Positions 1 to 7,730 of a DNA stretch of 64,000 bases are shown in pieces. Position numbers and translations under genes: made by a program. Source of the stretch: Mitsuokella sp047974105. Its GTDB lineage: Bacteria; Bacillota; Negativicutes; Selenomonadales; Selenomonadaceae. Position 1 is the stretch's first letter. The number at the start of each line of letters is the position of its first letter. The notes beneath the pieces were generated by a model that did not search any database, had not been told where the DNA came from, and saw nothing but the letters and a program-made list of their open reading frames with translations. The stretch is taken from the NCBI RefSeq assembly GCF_047974105.1, contig NZ_JBHYRS010000005.1, positions 150,659-214,658 on the forward strand, read 5' to 3'.

Positions 1-1340
1 TCGGTCATAGCTTTCTGCATGATTTCTATCGCCATAGAAAGTTCCTTCCGTGTGATATTCAGTGGGGGATTGAAATAGAGTACATCGCCGAGCGGGCGCA
101 GGACGAGACCATACGAGAGGGCTTTTTTGTATATGGCATAGCCAATGCGTTTTTTGGCGTCGAAGGGTTCTTTCACTGCTGGAGCCTTGACGAGCTCGAC
201 CGCATGGATAAGGCCAAGATGACGAATCTCGCCGACATGGGGATGGCTGCCAATAGCATGCTGCATCTCTTTAGTGAGCCAGTCCGCATTTTCCTGCGCA
301 GTTTGCAGGATGGGCTGTTCCCTGAAAATCTTTTGGACAGCCAGGGCCGCGGCACAGCCAAGCGGATTGCCGGCATACGTATGGCTGTGCAGGAAAGCGC
401 GGCCTTGCCCGTAGTCGGCGTAAAACGCATCGTAGATTTCTTCGCTGACGCAGGTGACGGACATCGGCAGATAGCCGCCTGTCAGGCCTTTTGAAAGACA
501 GAGAATGTCCGGACTGACGTCAGCCTGCTCACAGGCGAACATCGTGCCCGTGCGGCCAAAGCCCGTGGCAATCTCGTCAAAAATCAATTTGACATCATGG
601 GCATCACAGAGACGGCGAAGCTTTTTCAGGTAGAGCGGAGGATAAATGCGCATGCCGGCACTGCCCTGCAGCAGCGGCTCGACAATCATCGCTGCCGTTT
701 CTTCAGCATGGGCGGCAAAGGCTTTTTCGGCATGGATGAAGCATTCGCATTGACAGGATTCACGCGTCTTTCCGTATGGACAGCGGTAACAGTCGGGGGC
801 TTTGATATGGATATTGTCCATCATCATGGGCTGGTAGAGTTTGGCATAAAGGTCCATGCTGCCGACCGAAAGGGCCCCAATCGTCTCGCCGTGATAGCCT
901 CCGGTCAGGCACATGAATCTCTTTTTTTCGGGATGGCCGCCCTGCTGATAGAATTGGAAGCACATCTTCAGGGCACATTCGACAGAAGCAGATCCGTTGT
1001 CGTTGAAATGAAATTTCCTGTTTTTGGCCGGCGTGATTTCCTTGAGTACTTCCGCGAGTTCAATGGCCGGTTTATGGCTGAAATTCGCGAAGATGACATG
1101 TTCAAGACGGTCGAGCTGCTCCTTGATAGCCTCATTGATTTCTTTGTTGCAGTGGCCGAACAGATTGGCCCACCAGGAGCTCACGATGTCGAGATATTTT
1201 TTGCCGTGAATATCGTAAAGCCAGATTCCCTTGGCATGGTCAACGATGATGGGCGGCAGTGTTTCGTAGTCTTTCATTTGGGAGCAGGGATGCCATATGA
1301 GGTCAAGGTCGCGCTGCTCGTAAGATTTACAGGTATGCAT
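1..1340 (-). CDS. bioA: Adenosylmethionine-8-amino-7-oxononanoate aminotransferase, 3' end cut by window edge
   Basis: PLP-dependent cytosolic aminotransferase that makes 7,8-diaminopelargonate from KAPA, using S-adenosylmethionine as amino donor (penultimate part of biotin synthesis). The reverse-strand reading starts MHTCKSYEQRDLDLIWHPCS, followed by the family landmarks WWANLFGHCN, NDNGSASVECALKM, GGYHGETIGALSVG and LIFDEIATGFGRTG, then the PLP-lysine region LCLSKGLTGGYLPM. About 446 residues are visible and only the extreme C-terminus lies outside the window, so this is an edge truncation and not a broken gene. The ATG at 1340 follows a modest AAAGGAACG ribosome site and lies 16 nt after the bioD stop, so it is the third gene of the bioY-bioD-bioA operon. 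Confidence 0.96.
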   Translation of the reverse strand, partial: MHTCKSYEQRDLDLIWHPCSQMKDYETLPPIIVDHAKGIWLYDIHGKKYLDIVSSWWANLFGHCNKEINEAIKEQLDRLEHVIFANFSHKPAIELAEVLKEITPAKNRKFHFNDNGSASVECALKMCFQFYQQGGHPEKKRFMCLTGGYHGETIGALSVGSMDLYAKLYQPMMMDNIHIKAPDCYRCPYGKTRESCQCECFIHAEKAFAAHAEETAAMIVEPLLQGSAGMRIYPPLYLKKLRRLCDAHDVKLIFDEIATGFGRTGTMFACEQADVSPDILCLSKGLTGGYLPMSVTCVSEEIYDAFYADYGQGRAFLHSHTYAGNPLGCAAALAVQKIFREQPILQTAQENADWLTKEMQHAIGSHPHVGEIRHLGLIHAVELVKAPAVKEPFDAKKRIGYAIYKKALSYGLVLRPLGDVLYFNPPLNITRKELSMAIEIMQKAMT

Positions 1341-1356
1341 CGATCGTTCCTTTTCG

Positions 1357-2043
1357 TCAGGTGTAGAGATATTTCAGTACGTCGGCGTCTATATCTAAGC
1401 TGCTGTCACCATCTTTTACAAAAGCGAGGATAGCGACACCGGTCATTTCGGCAATCATCCTGGCGTTGTCGTCCTGCATGATGTCCCCCGGAATATAGTG
1501 GTTGAAGATAATGCCGCGAATCGGGATATGACGGGCGTTTAGGTGCTCAATCGTCAGCACAGTGCTGTTGATGGTGCCAAGGCCGGCGTCGGCGACGATG
1601 AGTACACCGAGATTGAGTCTCTTTACGAGGTCGTCGAGCCCCATGTGCATCGTATCGTCCCAGCGCAGCGGGCAGATGATGCCGCCGCTGCCTTCCATGG
1701 TCAGGTAGTCGTATGTTTCTTTCGCCCGCGTAAAGTCGTTTTCGACGCGGTCAAAGTCAATAGGCTGCCGATTGATTTTAGCTGCGAGGTGAGGGGAGAC
1801 GGCTTCTTTATATACGTAGGAAACGAGATTTTCCTGACGTTCGCCAATCTTAGCGATGCGGTTGACGTAAAGGGCATCGCCGGCCTGCAGGCTGTTCGTA
1901 TCATCCGGGACGGCGCCGGAAAGAGCCGCTTTGTAATAGCCGGCGCTGAGTCCTGCGTCACGCAGTTTCTTGACAATCAGGGCGGTCACATAGGTTTTGC
2001 CGACATCGGTACCCGTGCCTGTGATAAAAAGTGTTTTGCCCAT
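1357..2043 (-). CDS. bioD: Dethiobiotin synthetase
   Basis: ATP-dependent carboxylase that closes the ureido ring of diaminopelargonate to give dethiobiotin. The 228-residue protein has normal family length. It opens with the P-loop GTGTDVGKT at residues 8-16 and has the conserved MEGSGGIICPL segment, where the family binds substrate and Mg2+, near the middle. It starts 2 nt after the bioY stop, so translation is probably coupled. With bioA downstream this gives two consecutive biotin steps; bioB is not in the window. Confidence 0.96.
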   Translation of the reverse strand: MGKTLFITGTGTDVGKTYVTALIVKKLRDAGLSAGYYKAALSGAVPDDTNSLQAGDALYVNRIAKIGERQENLVSYVYKEAVSPHLAAKINRQPIDFDRVENDFTRAKETYDYLTMEGSGGIICPLRWDDTMHMGLDDLVKRLNLGVLIVADAGLGTINSTVLTIEHLNARHIPIRGIIFNHYIPGDIMQDDNARMIAEMTGVAILAFVKDGDSSLDIDADVLKYLYT

Positions 2044-2045
2044 AA

Positions 2046-2645
2046 TCAGTCAGCCTCCTTGATAGCAGATGCTGCAGCTGTCGATGCCTGCGCTGCGTTG
2101 AGCCAGAGTCCTGCGCGGTAACAGCGCAGACCGAGACCGGCCGCGGCCATGCAGAGCAGGAAATCCGGGCCTGCCTGCAGGATGCCGCAGTAAAAAATCG
2201 CGGCCCAGAGGGCAATCGGCGCGTCGATGACGTAATTTGAGACGAGATAAAACCAGCTGATGCCGATGAGGTAGACAATGACCATGCCGCCGAAATTCAC
2301 GGCCAGCAGGCTGCGGAAAGAGATATGTTTTAAGCTGCGGGCAAATTTACCGCAGAACCACGCCTGCAGGATAAAACCGAGGAGATAGCCGAACGTCGGC
2401 TGCAGCAGGTAGGCAGGGCCGCCGCCCGAGGCAAAGACCGGCACGCCGAGAAGTCCCAAAAGGACGTAAGCCCCGACGGCGATGGCGCCAAGGCGCGCGC
2501 CGAGCATGAGCCCTGCGAGCAGCGTGAACAGGAACTGCAAAGTATAGACATCCGTGCCCACGGGAATGCGGATGAAGGTACCAATGGTAATCAAGGCAAT
2601 GAAGAGGGCGCAGAGCACCAATTCGCGAAGCGGTAGTCTTTTCAT
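2046..2645 (-). CDS. bioY: Biotin transporter BioY (ECF-type S component)
   Basis: Integral membrane protein of 199 residues that captures biotin, alone or with the shared ECF energising module, which is not in this window. It has about six hydrophobic segments and the BioY landmarks LGARLGAIAVGAYVLLGLLG and GGPAYLLQPTFGYLLGF. The ATG at 2645 has a strong AGGAGG site 7 nt upstream (2653-2658). It is the first gene of the bio operon and sits directly behind a BirA-like operator, so biotin import and synthesis are probably repressed together when biotin is abundant. Confidence 0.95.
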   Translation of the reverse strand: MKRLPLRELVLCALFIALITIGTFIRIPVGTDVYTLQFLFTLLAGLMLGARLGAIAVGAYVLLGLLGVPVFASGGGPAYLLQPTFGYLLGFILQAWFCGKFARSLKHISFRSLLAVNFGGMVIVYLIGISWFYLVSNYVIDAPIALWAAIFYCGILQAGPDFLLCMAAAGLGLRCYRAGLWLNAAQASTAAASAIKEAD

Positions 2646-2683
2646 GAATAAATCCTCCTGATACTATGATATTCATGGTTAAT

Positions 2684-2737
2684 AGGATACCCCTTTACTG
2701 GTTTACTGTCAACTTTAAATAAATATATAGTTAACAA
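2684..2737 (-). promoter_or_regulatory. bio operon promoter with BirA-type operator
   Basis: On the minus strand a -35 TTGACA (2707-2712) and a -10 TATCCT (2684-2689) are 17 bp apart. Overlapping the -35 is a split palindrome, TTGTTAACT at 2729-2737 and AGTTGACAG at 2706-2714, separated by 14 bp. That architecture and spacing match known BirA biotin operators, so repression by biotinyl-AMP-loaded BirA is inferred. birA itself is not in the window. Confidence 0.8.
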
Positions 2738-2793
2738 TAGGGGCAAAAAAAGGGTATACGGCCCCTTTCCCCATAGAATGGTGCAACATTCAT

Positions 2794-3705
2794 TTATGCG
2801 GCTTGTCTCATCTTTTGCTTTTTGTTGTAGTATGTATACAGGTTGTGCCCTATCGAAACCAAGAAAATCTCTGTGCGGACGGCAATACTGCCTCTCCGCA
2901 CTATTTTCCTGTACCAACGGTCCGTCTTCAGGATGCCAAACGTCCCTTTTGCTTGAATCGAACGGTTCATCCGTAGCAGCGCGCCCTGGATGCTGTTCAG
3001 GTTTTCCACGACTTCTTGGTGCATGGCAGTCAGTTCTCGGTTCATCCGGACGGTTCCGTTCCCGTCTGTCCGCTTGCAGTCTGGTGCATAGGGACAGCCA
3101 GTACAGTCCTCGCATTGGTAGACTTCTTCCTGGCGGCCCAAATGGGGTCCTCTTACATGCTGGCGATAGAAGAAACGGAATGCCCGTTCATTGGGGCAAC
3201 GCAGCGTGCCAGTCTCATCAATATGGAAGTTCACGGCTCGGTAGGGATTGTACTCTTTCAGCTTGTTTGTATATTCCTGGAGTCGCTCGTAATGCCGCTG
3301 CTGCGGGCTCTTGTGGTGCCCACGTCCATGGACGAAATCTGCTTCATCGAGCTTCCAGAAGGCCGTGTACTGCTTTAGCACCTCGGTCAGATATTCTGGG
3401 ACATACTCTGTGTTCGTAGGGATGGCAATGCCGCTAGGAACCAGCTCTACATTGATTTCCTTGAATAACGCGGTTATCTTTGCGGAGAAACGGTACCGGG
3501 ATTTCTCCGTCGCCTTCTTCCACACCCATTGATATTTATTCGCATTTGCTTCGAATTTTGAACCGTCAATGTATAGGTGGTTGAGATCGACATGCTCTTC
3601 TGCAAATATCTTACGGTTAAGGTCGCAGAACAATTCTTCCACGGATGGCTGGAGTACATCGTAAATGAAATAGCCAAAAGAATGATACGTGGGAATGTTT
3701 TCCAT
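2794..3705 (-). pseudogene. IS1182-family transposase, 5'-truncated remnant
   Basis: The 303-residue reading frame matches the middle and C-terminal parts of IS1182-type transposases: PTYHSFGYFI, then YIDGSKFEANANKYQWVWKK (catalytic-core region), a Cys-rich stretch (CEDCTGCPYAPDCK) and a C-terminal GILKTDRWYRKIVRRG-like segment. Complete relatives are usually 450-550 residues with an N-terminal DUF772-type domain; about 100 or more residues are absent and an in-frame TAA lies just upstream. No clear terminal inverted repeats or target duplication could be found. A short GGG/CCC hairpin with a T run lies just past the stop (about 2745-2772, read on minus). It is probably an inactive relic, lodged immediately upstream of the bio promoter. 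Confidence 0.85.
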
Positions 3706-3732
3706 AGTGGGATATAGAGAATTTTACTACAA

Positions 3733-3767
3733 AAAGTGCCGCATGCTCAATGAGCATGCGGCACTTT
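3733..3767. terminator. Long near-perfect hairpin, bidirectional terminator
   Basis: The 17-nt arm AAAGTGCCGCATGCTCA at 3733-3749 is exactly complementary to 3751-3767 around a single base, so the RNA would fold with a 3-5 nt loop. Both sides carry T-rich flanks (CTTTTTAG on plus, TTTTTG on minus). It can end the upstream minus-strand gene (stop at 3849) and separates it from the transposase remnant. The rest of 3706-3848 shows no gene. Confidence 0.75.
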
Positions 3768-3848
3768 GCTTTTTAGAGGCCTGTTATTTCACAGCCCCTT
3801 TTATTTGGCTTATTCATTGTAATGTGTAGGCTGGCCTGTTGATGGTGA

Positions 3849-4997
3849 TCAGGGATTTTCTAAGTCACCGTCGTGGTAGAGGAAGTCAAGGTAGGGGATG
3901 GCGGCGAGATATTCCGTTCTGGCGGGGATCCAGCTGTCGGTGTAGAGGATATCGGCCTCTTCGAGGACTTTGCGCTGTGGGTCGTAGCGGACGGCGAAAC
4001 TCGGGAAGAGCAAGTTGGCGAGGCCGTCCTCGGTATCGGCCAGCGAGCAGTAGAGCATGCCATCGATGCGCTTCATGTTGAGCTTATCGGTGTAGAGCGG
4101 CGGGTCGAGCAGAGGGATTGGGCCCCAGCCCGGCTGCTTGAGATGAGCGTACTCGGGCAGCTGCAGCTGCTTGCAGACCAGGCGGCGATAGTAGTCGTCA
4201 GTGGAATAGGTAGCAATCGGCAGCATGGTCGTGCGCGCGTTTTTGAACTTCAACTCGACGGTCTGGAACGGTTTCTCGGTGATCTTTGTGATCTTGTAGA
4301 TGCGTTCGGTATTATCCGGATAGGAGAGCTCGACGTGGAACGCATAGAGCTGATCATCGTCCACGGCTCTTGTGAACCGGTTGTAGCGGATCAGGCCCGT
4401 CGCCTTGTCGTAGCTCACGCTGTCGACATCGTAGCCTACGTCACAGACCTTCTTGAGCAGGGAGCTGTTTTGGGCAAATTTCTGGAAGTAAACCGTGCCG
4501 TATGGCAGCTCGCCTGTCTTGCCCTGGCTGTGCTTGAGGCCTTCGATGACGGCCTTGAGCTCCCTGTTTTCGCCCTCGATGTTGATCTGCTGGATGGCCT
4601 GGTTGAGGTCGACCTGGTCGAGCTGAATGTAGGCTGTCAGATGGCAGGTGACGAGCGTGTAGCCGTCGTTTGTCTTGCTCATTGCATACGACTCGTTCTG
4701 GACGGCGAGGATGTTGCCAGAGATGGATTGAATCTCATCTTCAGTAAGAACCTGATTGTGTGTCTTGGAATAACTCTGGACAAAGACGCCGGCCTTCTCG
4801 GTTGCCAGGCGCAGGGCGTCCTTGTGCGCTTCTTCGCGGGCCTTCTTGAGCCCCGCCTCCGAGATGTCATCCGTCAGATAGCTGCCCGTCACCTCAACAG
4901 TCTCGATATGGGCATTGCCGTGCCATTCGGCATAGGCAGGCGCTGCTGCTACGAGCACGGGCACCATGGCCAGTGCTCCGAATTTCTGAAAAACCAT
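3849..4997 (-). CDS. Exported protein with FlgT/LPP20-like N-terminal domain, function unknown
   Basis: A 382-residue protein whose N-terminus (hydrophobic stretch to about residue 22, ending APAYA) is a typical Sec signal peptide, so it should act in the envelope. Residues about 35-130 have a pattern seen in FlgT/LPP20-type secreted proteins: an alternating helix KKAREEAHKDALRLATEKAG followed by FVQSYSKTHNQVLTEDEI. The remainder (VELSYPDNTERIYKITKITE and later) is not recognised. There is no lipobox cysteine. It is a single-gene unit between hairpins at 3733 and 5166. The ATG at 4997 follows ATGAGGCGATTGT, a fair ribosome site. A role in envelope stress or surface assembly is possible but unsupported. 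Confidence 0.8.
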   Translation of the reverse strand: MVFQKFGALAMVPVLVAAAPAYAEWHGNAHIETVEVTGSYLTDDISEAGLKKAREEAHKDALRLATEKAGVFVQSYSKTHNQVLTEDEIQSISGNILAVQNESYAMSKTNDGYTLVTCHLTAYIQLDQVDLNQAIQQINIEGENRELKAVIEGLKHSQGKTGELPYGTVYFQKFAQNSSLLKKVCDVGYDVDSVSYDKATGLIRYNRFTRAVDDDQLYAFHVELSYPDNTERIYKITKITEKPFQTVELKFKNARTTMLPIATYSTDDYYRRLVCKQLQLPEYAHLKQPGWGPIPLLDPPLYTDKLNMKRIDGMLYCSLADTEDGLANLLFPSFAVRYDPQRKVLEEADILYTDSWIPARTEYLAAIPYLDFLYHDGDLENP

Positions 4998-5165
4998 ACA
5001 ATCGCCTCATTTCTCATCGCGCAGGTTACGGCATGTGTTGCCGCAGTACACTCATATATTCTACTCCCTATTGTAGCGCAAATGGGGGCAATGGTAAAAG
5101 ACTTATTCGAATTTTGCGTATCGCTCAGCTCTGGCTCATGGCGACAAAAATCCCGGCGCATAAAA

Positions 5166-5192
5166 GAGCCCCGGCCTGCTGGACCGGGGCTC
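5166..5192 (-). terminator. Rho-independent terminator of the purH-like gene
   Basis: The 9-bp GC stem GAGCCCCGG / CCGGGGCTC with a 9-nt loop is followed on the minus strand by CTTTTATG. It sits 20 nt past the stop of the AICAR transformylase gene. The rest of 4998-5211 shows no gene. Confidence 0.85.
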
Positions 5193-5211
5193 GTGTTCTT
5201 CTCGTGAAATA

Positions 5212-6390
5212 TCAGTGATGGAACAGGCGAATGTGCGTCATGGCCATCGTCATGTTGTATTTATCGGCCGTCTCGATGACATTGTCATCGCGGATGGAGC
5301 CGCCCGTCTGGGCAACGTAGGTTACGCCGCTCTTGTGGGCGCGCTCGATATTGTCGCCGAACGGGAAGAAGGCATCCGAGCCAAGGGAGACGCCCGTCTC
5401 TTTCTTGAGCCAGGCTTTCTTTTCTTCGCGCGTGAAGACCGGCGGTTTTTCCGTGAAGACGCGTTTCCAGTCATCGGTCTCGAGCAGGTCTTCCCATTCT
5501 TCGCCGATGTAGACGTCGATGGCGTTGTCGCGGTCCGGACGGCGCACTTCCGGTTTGAACGGGAGGTTCAGGACCTGCGGGCTCTGGCGCAGGAACCAGT
5601 TGTCGGCCTTCGTGCCGGCGAGGCGCGTGCAGTGAACGCGGCTCTGCTGACCGGCGCCGATGCCGATGGCCTGGCCGTCCTTCGTGTAGCAGACGGAGTT
5701 GGACTGCGTGTACTTGAGCGTAATCAGGGCAATCAGCAGGTCGCGCTTCGCGCTTTCGGGCAGGTCGTGGTTCTTCGTCGCAATATCCTTGAGGCAGTCT
5801 TCCGTAATCTTGACATCGTTGCGCTTCTGTTCAAACGTGACGCCGAAGACCTGTTTGCGTTCAAATTCTTCCGGCTCATACGAAGGGTCCATCTGCAGAA
5901 TCAGGTACGTGCCCTTGCGTTTTGATTTGAGGATTTCGAGAGCCTCCGGCGAATACGACGGAGCGATGATGCCGTCGGAAACTTCGCGTTTGAGGAACGA
6001 AGCCGTCTGGGCATCGCATTCATCGGACAGGGCGACGAAATCGCCGTAGGAGCTCATGCGGTCAGCGCCGCGGGCACGGATATAAGCCGTGGCAATCGGG
6101 GAAAGCTCGACACCTTCAACGAAATAGACTTTCTGCAGCGTCTCGGAGAGGGGAACGGCGACAGCAGCACCAGCCGGGCTGACATGCTTGAAAGAGGCAG
6201 CTGCCGGCAGACCCGTAGCCTCGCGTAGTTCGCGGACAAGCTGCCAGCTGTTCATGGCATCGAGCAGATTGATGTAGCCCGGACGCCCATTGAGGACCTC
6301 GAAGGGCAGTTCACCTTTTTCCATGAAAACGCGGGCCGGTTTCTGGTTCGGGTTGCATCCGTATTTGAGTTCCAGTTCGTTCATTTTCAC
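5212..6390 (-). CDS. Phosphoribosylaminoimidazolecarboxamide (AICAR) formyltransferase, stand-alone
   Basis: Transfers a formyl group from 10-formyl-tetrahydrofolate to AICAR to give FAICAR, the penultimate step to IMP. The 392 residues match only the AICAR transformylase half of bifunctional PurH: KYGCNPNQKPARV at the N-terminus, AASFKHVSPAGAAVA, KYTQSNSVCYTKDGQAIGIG and the C-terminal DAFFPFGDNIERAHKSG and RLFHH. The MGS-like IMP cyclohydrolase domain (about 190 residues) is absent, so that activity must come from another gene. The start is either GTG at 6390 (5 nt after AAGGAG) or ATG at 6384. A ZTP riboswitch precedes it, consistent with control by the substrate pool. Confidence 0.92.
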   Translation of the reverse strand: MKMNELELKYGCNPNQKPARVFMEKGELPFEVLNGRPGYINLLDAMNSWQLVRELREATGLPAAASFKHVSPAGAAVAVPLSETLQKVYFVEGVELSPIATAYIRARGADRMSSYGDFVALSDECDAQTASFLKREVSDGIIAPSYSPEALEILKSKRKGTYLILQMDPSYEPEEFERKQVFGVTFEQKRNDVKITEDCLKDIATKNHDLPESAKRDLLIALITLKYTQSNSVCYTKDGQAIGIGAGQQSRVHCTRLAGTKADNWFLRQSPQVLNLPFKPEVRRPDRDNAIDVYIGEEWEDLLETDDWKRVFTEKPPVFTREEKKAWLKKETGVSLGSDAFFPFGDNIERAHKSGVTYVAQTGGSIRDDNVIETADKYNMTMAMTHIRLFHH

Positions 6391-6411
6391 CTATACTCCT
6401 TTTTTCCATAC

Positions 6412-6505
6412 AAAAAGGCCGACACAAATCCAGGCGGTGCCCAGACGGTCGGCTCTTCTTCCCTGTGCTCCCTGTGGTCATCCACTTCCGTCAGTTGCAC
6501 AGCAT
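6412..6505 (-). ncRNA. ZTP/ZMP riboswitch (pfl motif) with overlapping terminator
   Basis: Read on the minus strand the leader contains AACTGACGGAAGTGGATGAC, then CACAGGGAGCACAGGG, and then GCCGACCGTCTGGGCACC. These are hallmark pieces of the ZTP (pfl) aptamer, including the conserved GCCG-CCGNCUGGGC 3' part. The arm GCCGAC (6448-6453) of the aptamer can instead pair with GTCGGC (6418-6423), followed by TTTTT (6412-6416), forming a terminator. Ligand binding would thus favour read-through into the AICAR transformylase gene. ZMP is AICAR, that enzyme's own substrate, so a feed-forward circuit is expected. Edges are approximate. Confidence 0.88.
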
Positions 6506-6685
6506 CTAATTAAAATCTATCATTATCACGGGGGTTTGTCAAGGTTTCGTCTGGTCCGAAAAAGTTACCAGTATCCCTGTTTTCTTCGGCCTTTTTATGG
6601 TATTATAAAAAATGGTAAATGTCATGTTATGACGTTGATTCAATCAAAAACGCTAGCAATTCTCAATTCAAGGGGGACTTCCATT

Positions 6686-7648
6686 ATGTTGAAAAGTATT
6701 GCAGTATTGACCAGCGGCGGCGACAGCCCAGGCATGAACGCAGCAGCTCGTGCTGTCGTTCGTACTGCACTGTACGAGGGTGTCAAGGTATGGGGCATCC
6801 GCGGCGGCTACCATGGTCTGCTGGAAGAGGATATGTTTGAGATGCAGTCCAAGGACGTCAGTGATATCATCCAGCGTGGTGGTACGTTCCTCGGCACGGC
6901 ACGCTGCAAACGCTGGAAGACGCCGGAAGGCCGCATGATGGGATATAAGCATCTGACGGACCGCGGCATTGAGGGCCTCTGCATTATCGGCGGTGACGGC
7001 TCGCTGCGCGGTGCATCGCTGCTTTCGAAGGAAACGGGCATGCCGATTGTCGGTCTGCCGGGCACGATTGACAACGATGTCTGGGGTTCCGACTACACGA
7101 TTGGCTGCGATACGGCTGCCAACACGATTATCGATGCCATCAACAAACTGCGTGATACGGCTTCGGCACACCGCCGTGTCATCGTCCTCGAGGTCATGGG
7201 CCGCAACTGCGGCTGGCTCGCACTCGTCTCGGGCATTTCGGGCGGTGCTGAGTACATCCTCGTACCGGAAGAGGAATACGACCTCGATGCTATCTGCGAG
7301 AATATGTCGGAAGCGTATAAGAAGGGCAAGCGCTATATCCTCGTCGTCGTGGCAGAAGGTGCCGGTTCCGGTCAGGAAATCGGCCAGTACATTGCCGAAA
7401 AGACGAAGCTCGATACGCGTGTATCGGTTCTCGGTCACATCCAGCGCGGCGGCTCGCCGTCGGTCATCGACCGCGTCCGCGCCAGCCAGCTCGGTGAGCA
7501 GGCTGCTCTTGCTCTAATTTCGGGCCTGTCCGATATCGTCTTTGGCTACAGCAAAGGCCGCGTCGTCTCGATTGACCTGCACGATGCTGTCAACAACAAG
7601 AAGATCCTTGATCCTGATTATCTGCATCTGGCAAAAGTCCTGTTCTGA
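6686..7648 (+). CDS. pfkA: ATP-dependent 6-phosphofructokinase
   Basis: Glycolytic enzyme phosphorylating fructose 6-phosphate. The 320 residues are the usual length for bacterial PfkA. Visible landmarks are VLTSGGDSPGMNAAARAVVR (nucleotide loop), GGTFLGTARC, IIGGDGSLRGA, the active-site segment GLPGTIDNDVWGSDYTIGCD, EVMGRNCGWLA and GHIQRGGSPSVIDR. The GGDGS form of the ATP-site motif predicts ATP rather than pyrophosphate use. The ATG at 6686 follows AAGGGGGACTTCC; an in-frame extension upstream has no family similarity. It is monocistronic, ending at the hairpin at 7675. Confidence 0.97.
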   Translation: MLKSIAVLTSGGDSPGMNAAARAVVRTALYEGVKVWGIRGGYHGLLEEDMFEMQSKDVSDIIQRGGTFLGTARCKRWKTPEGRMMGYKHLTDRGIEGLCIIGGDGSLRGASLLSKETGMPIVGLPGTIDNDVWGSDYTIGCDTAANTIIDAINKLRDTASAHRRVIVLEVMGRNCGWLALVSGISGGAEYILVPEEEYDLDAICENMSEAYKKGKRYILVVVAEGAGSGQEIGQYIAEKTKLDTRVSVLGHIQRGGSPSVIDRVRASQLGEQAALALISGLSDIVFGYSKGRVVSIDLHDAVNNKKILDPDYLHLAKVLF

Positions 7649-7674
7649 TTGCCTGAGCATTATACGGATATAAT

Positions 7675-7720
7675 AAAGGAGCCCGTTTCCTATCATGATG
7701 ATAGGGAACGGGCTCCTTTT
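7675..7720. terminator. Bidirectional terminator between pfkA and metH
   Basis: A long stem, AAAGGAGCCCGTTTCCTATC pairing with GATAGGGAACGGGCTCCTTT, has A/T runs on both sides. It lies 27 nt after the pfkA stop and 11 nt before the converging metH stop, so it can serve both genes. Confidence 0.9.
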
Positions 7721-7730
7721 GCATCTGGCT

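Noticed and set aside
2642..3115. A separate minus-strand gene within the IS end
   Set aside because: Alternative frame of the transposase running into the bio promoter; no ribosome site or motif.
6290..6685. N-terminal extension of PfkA
   Set aside because: The extended frame runs over the riboswitch region and the promoter; family similarity begins exactly at the ATG at 6686 behind a ribosome site.
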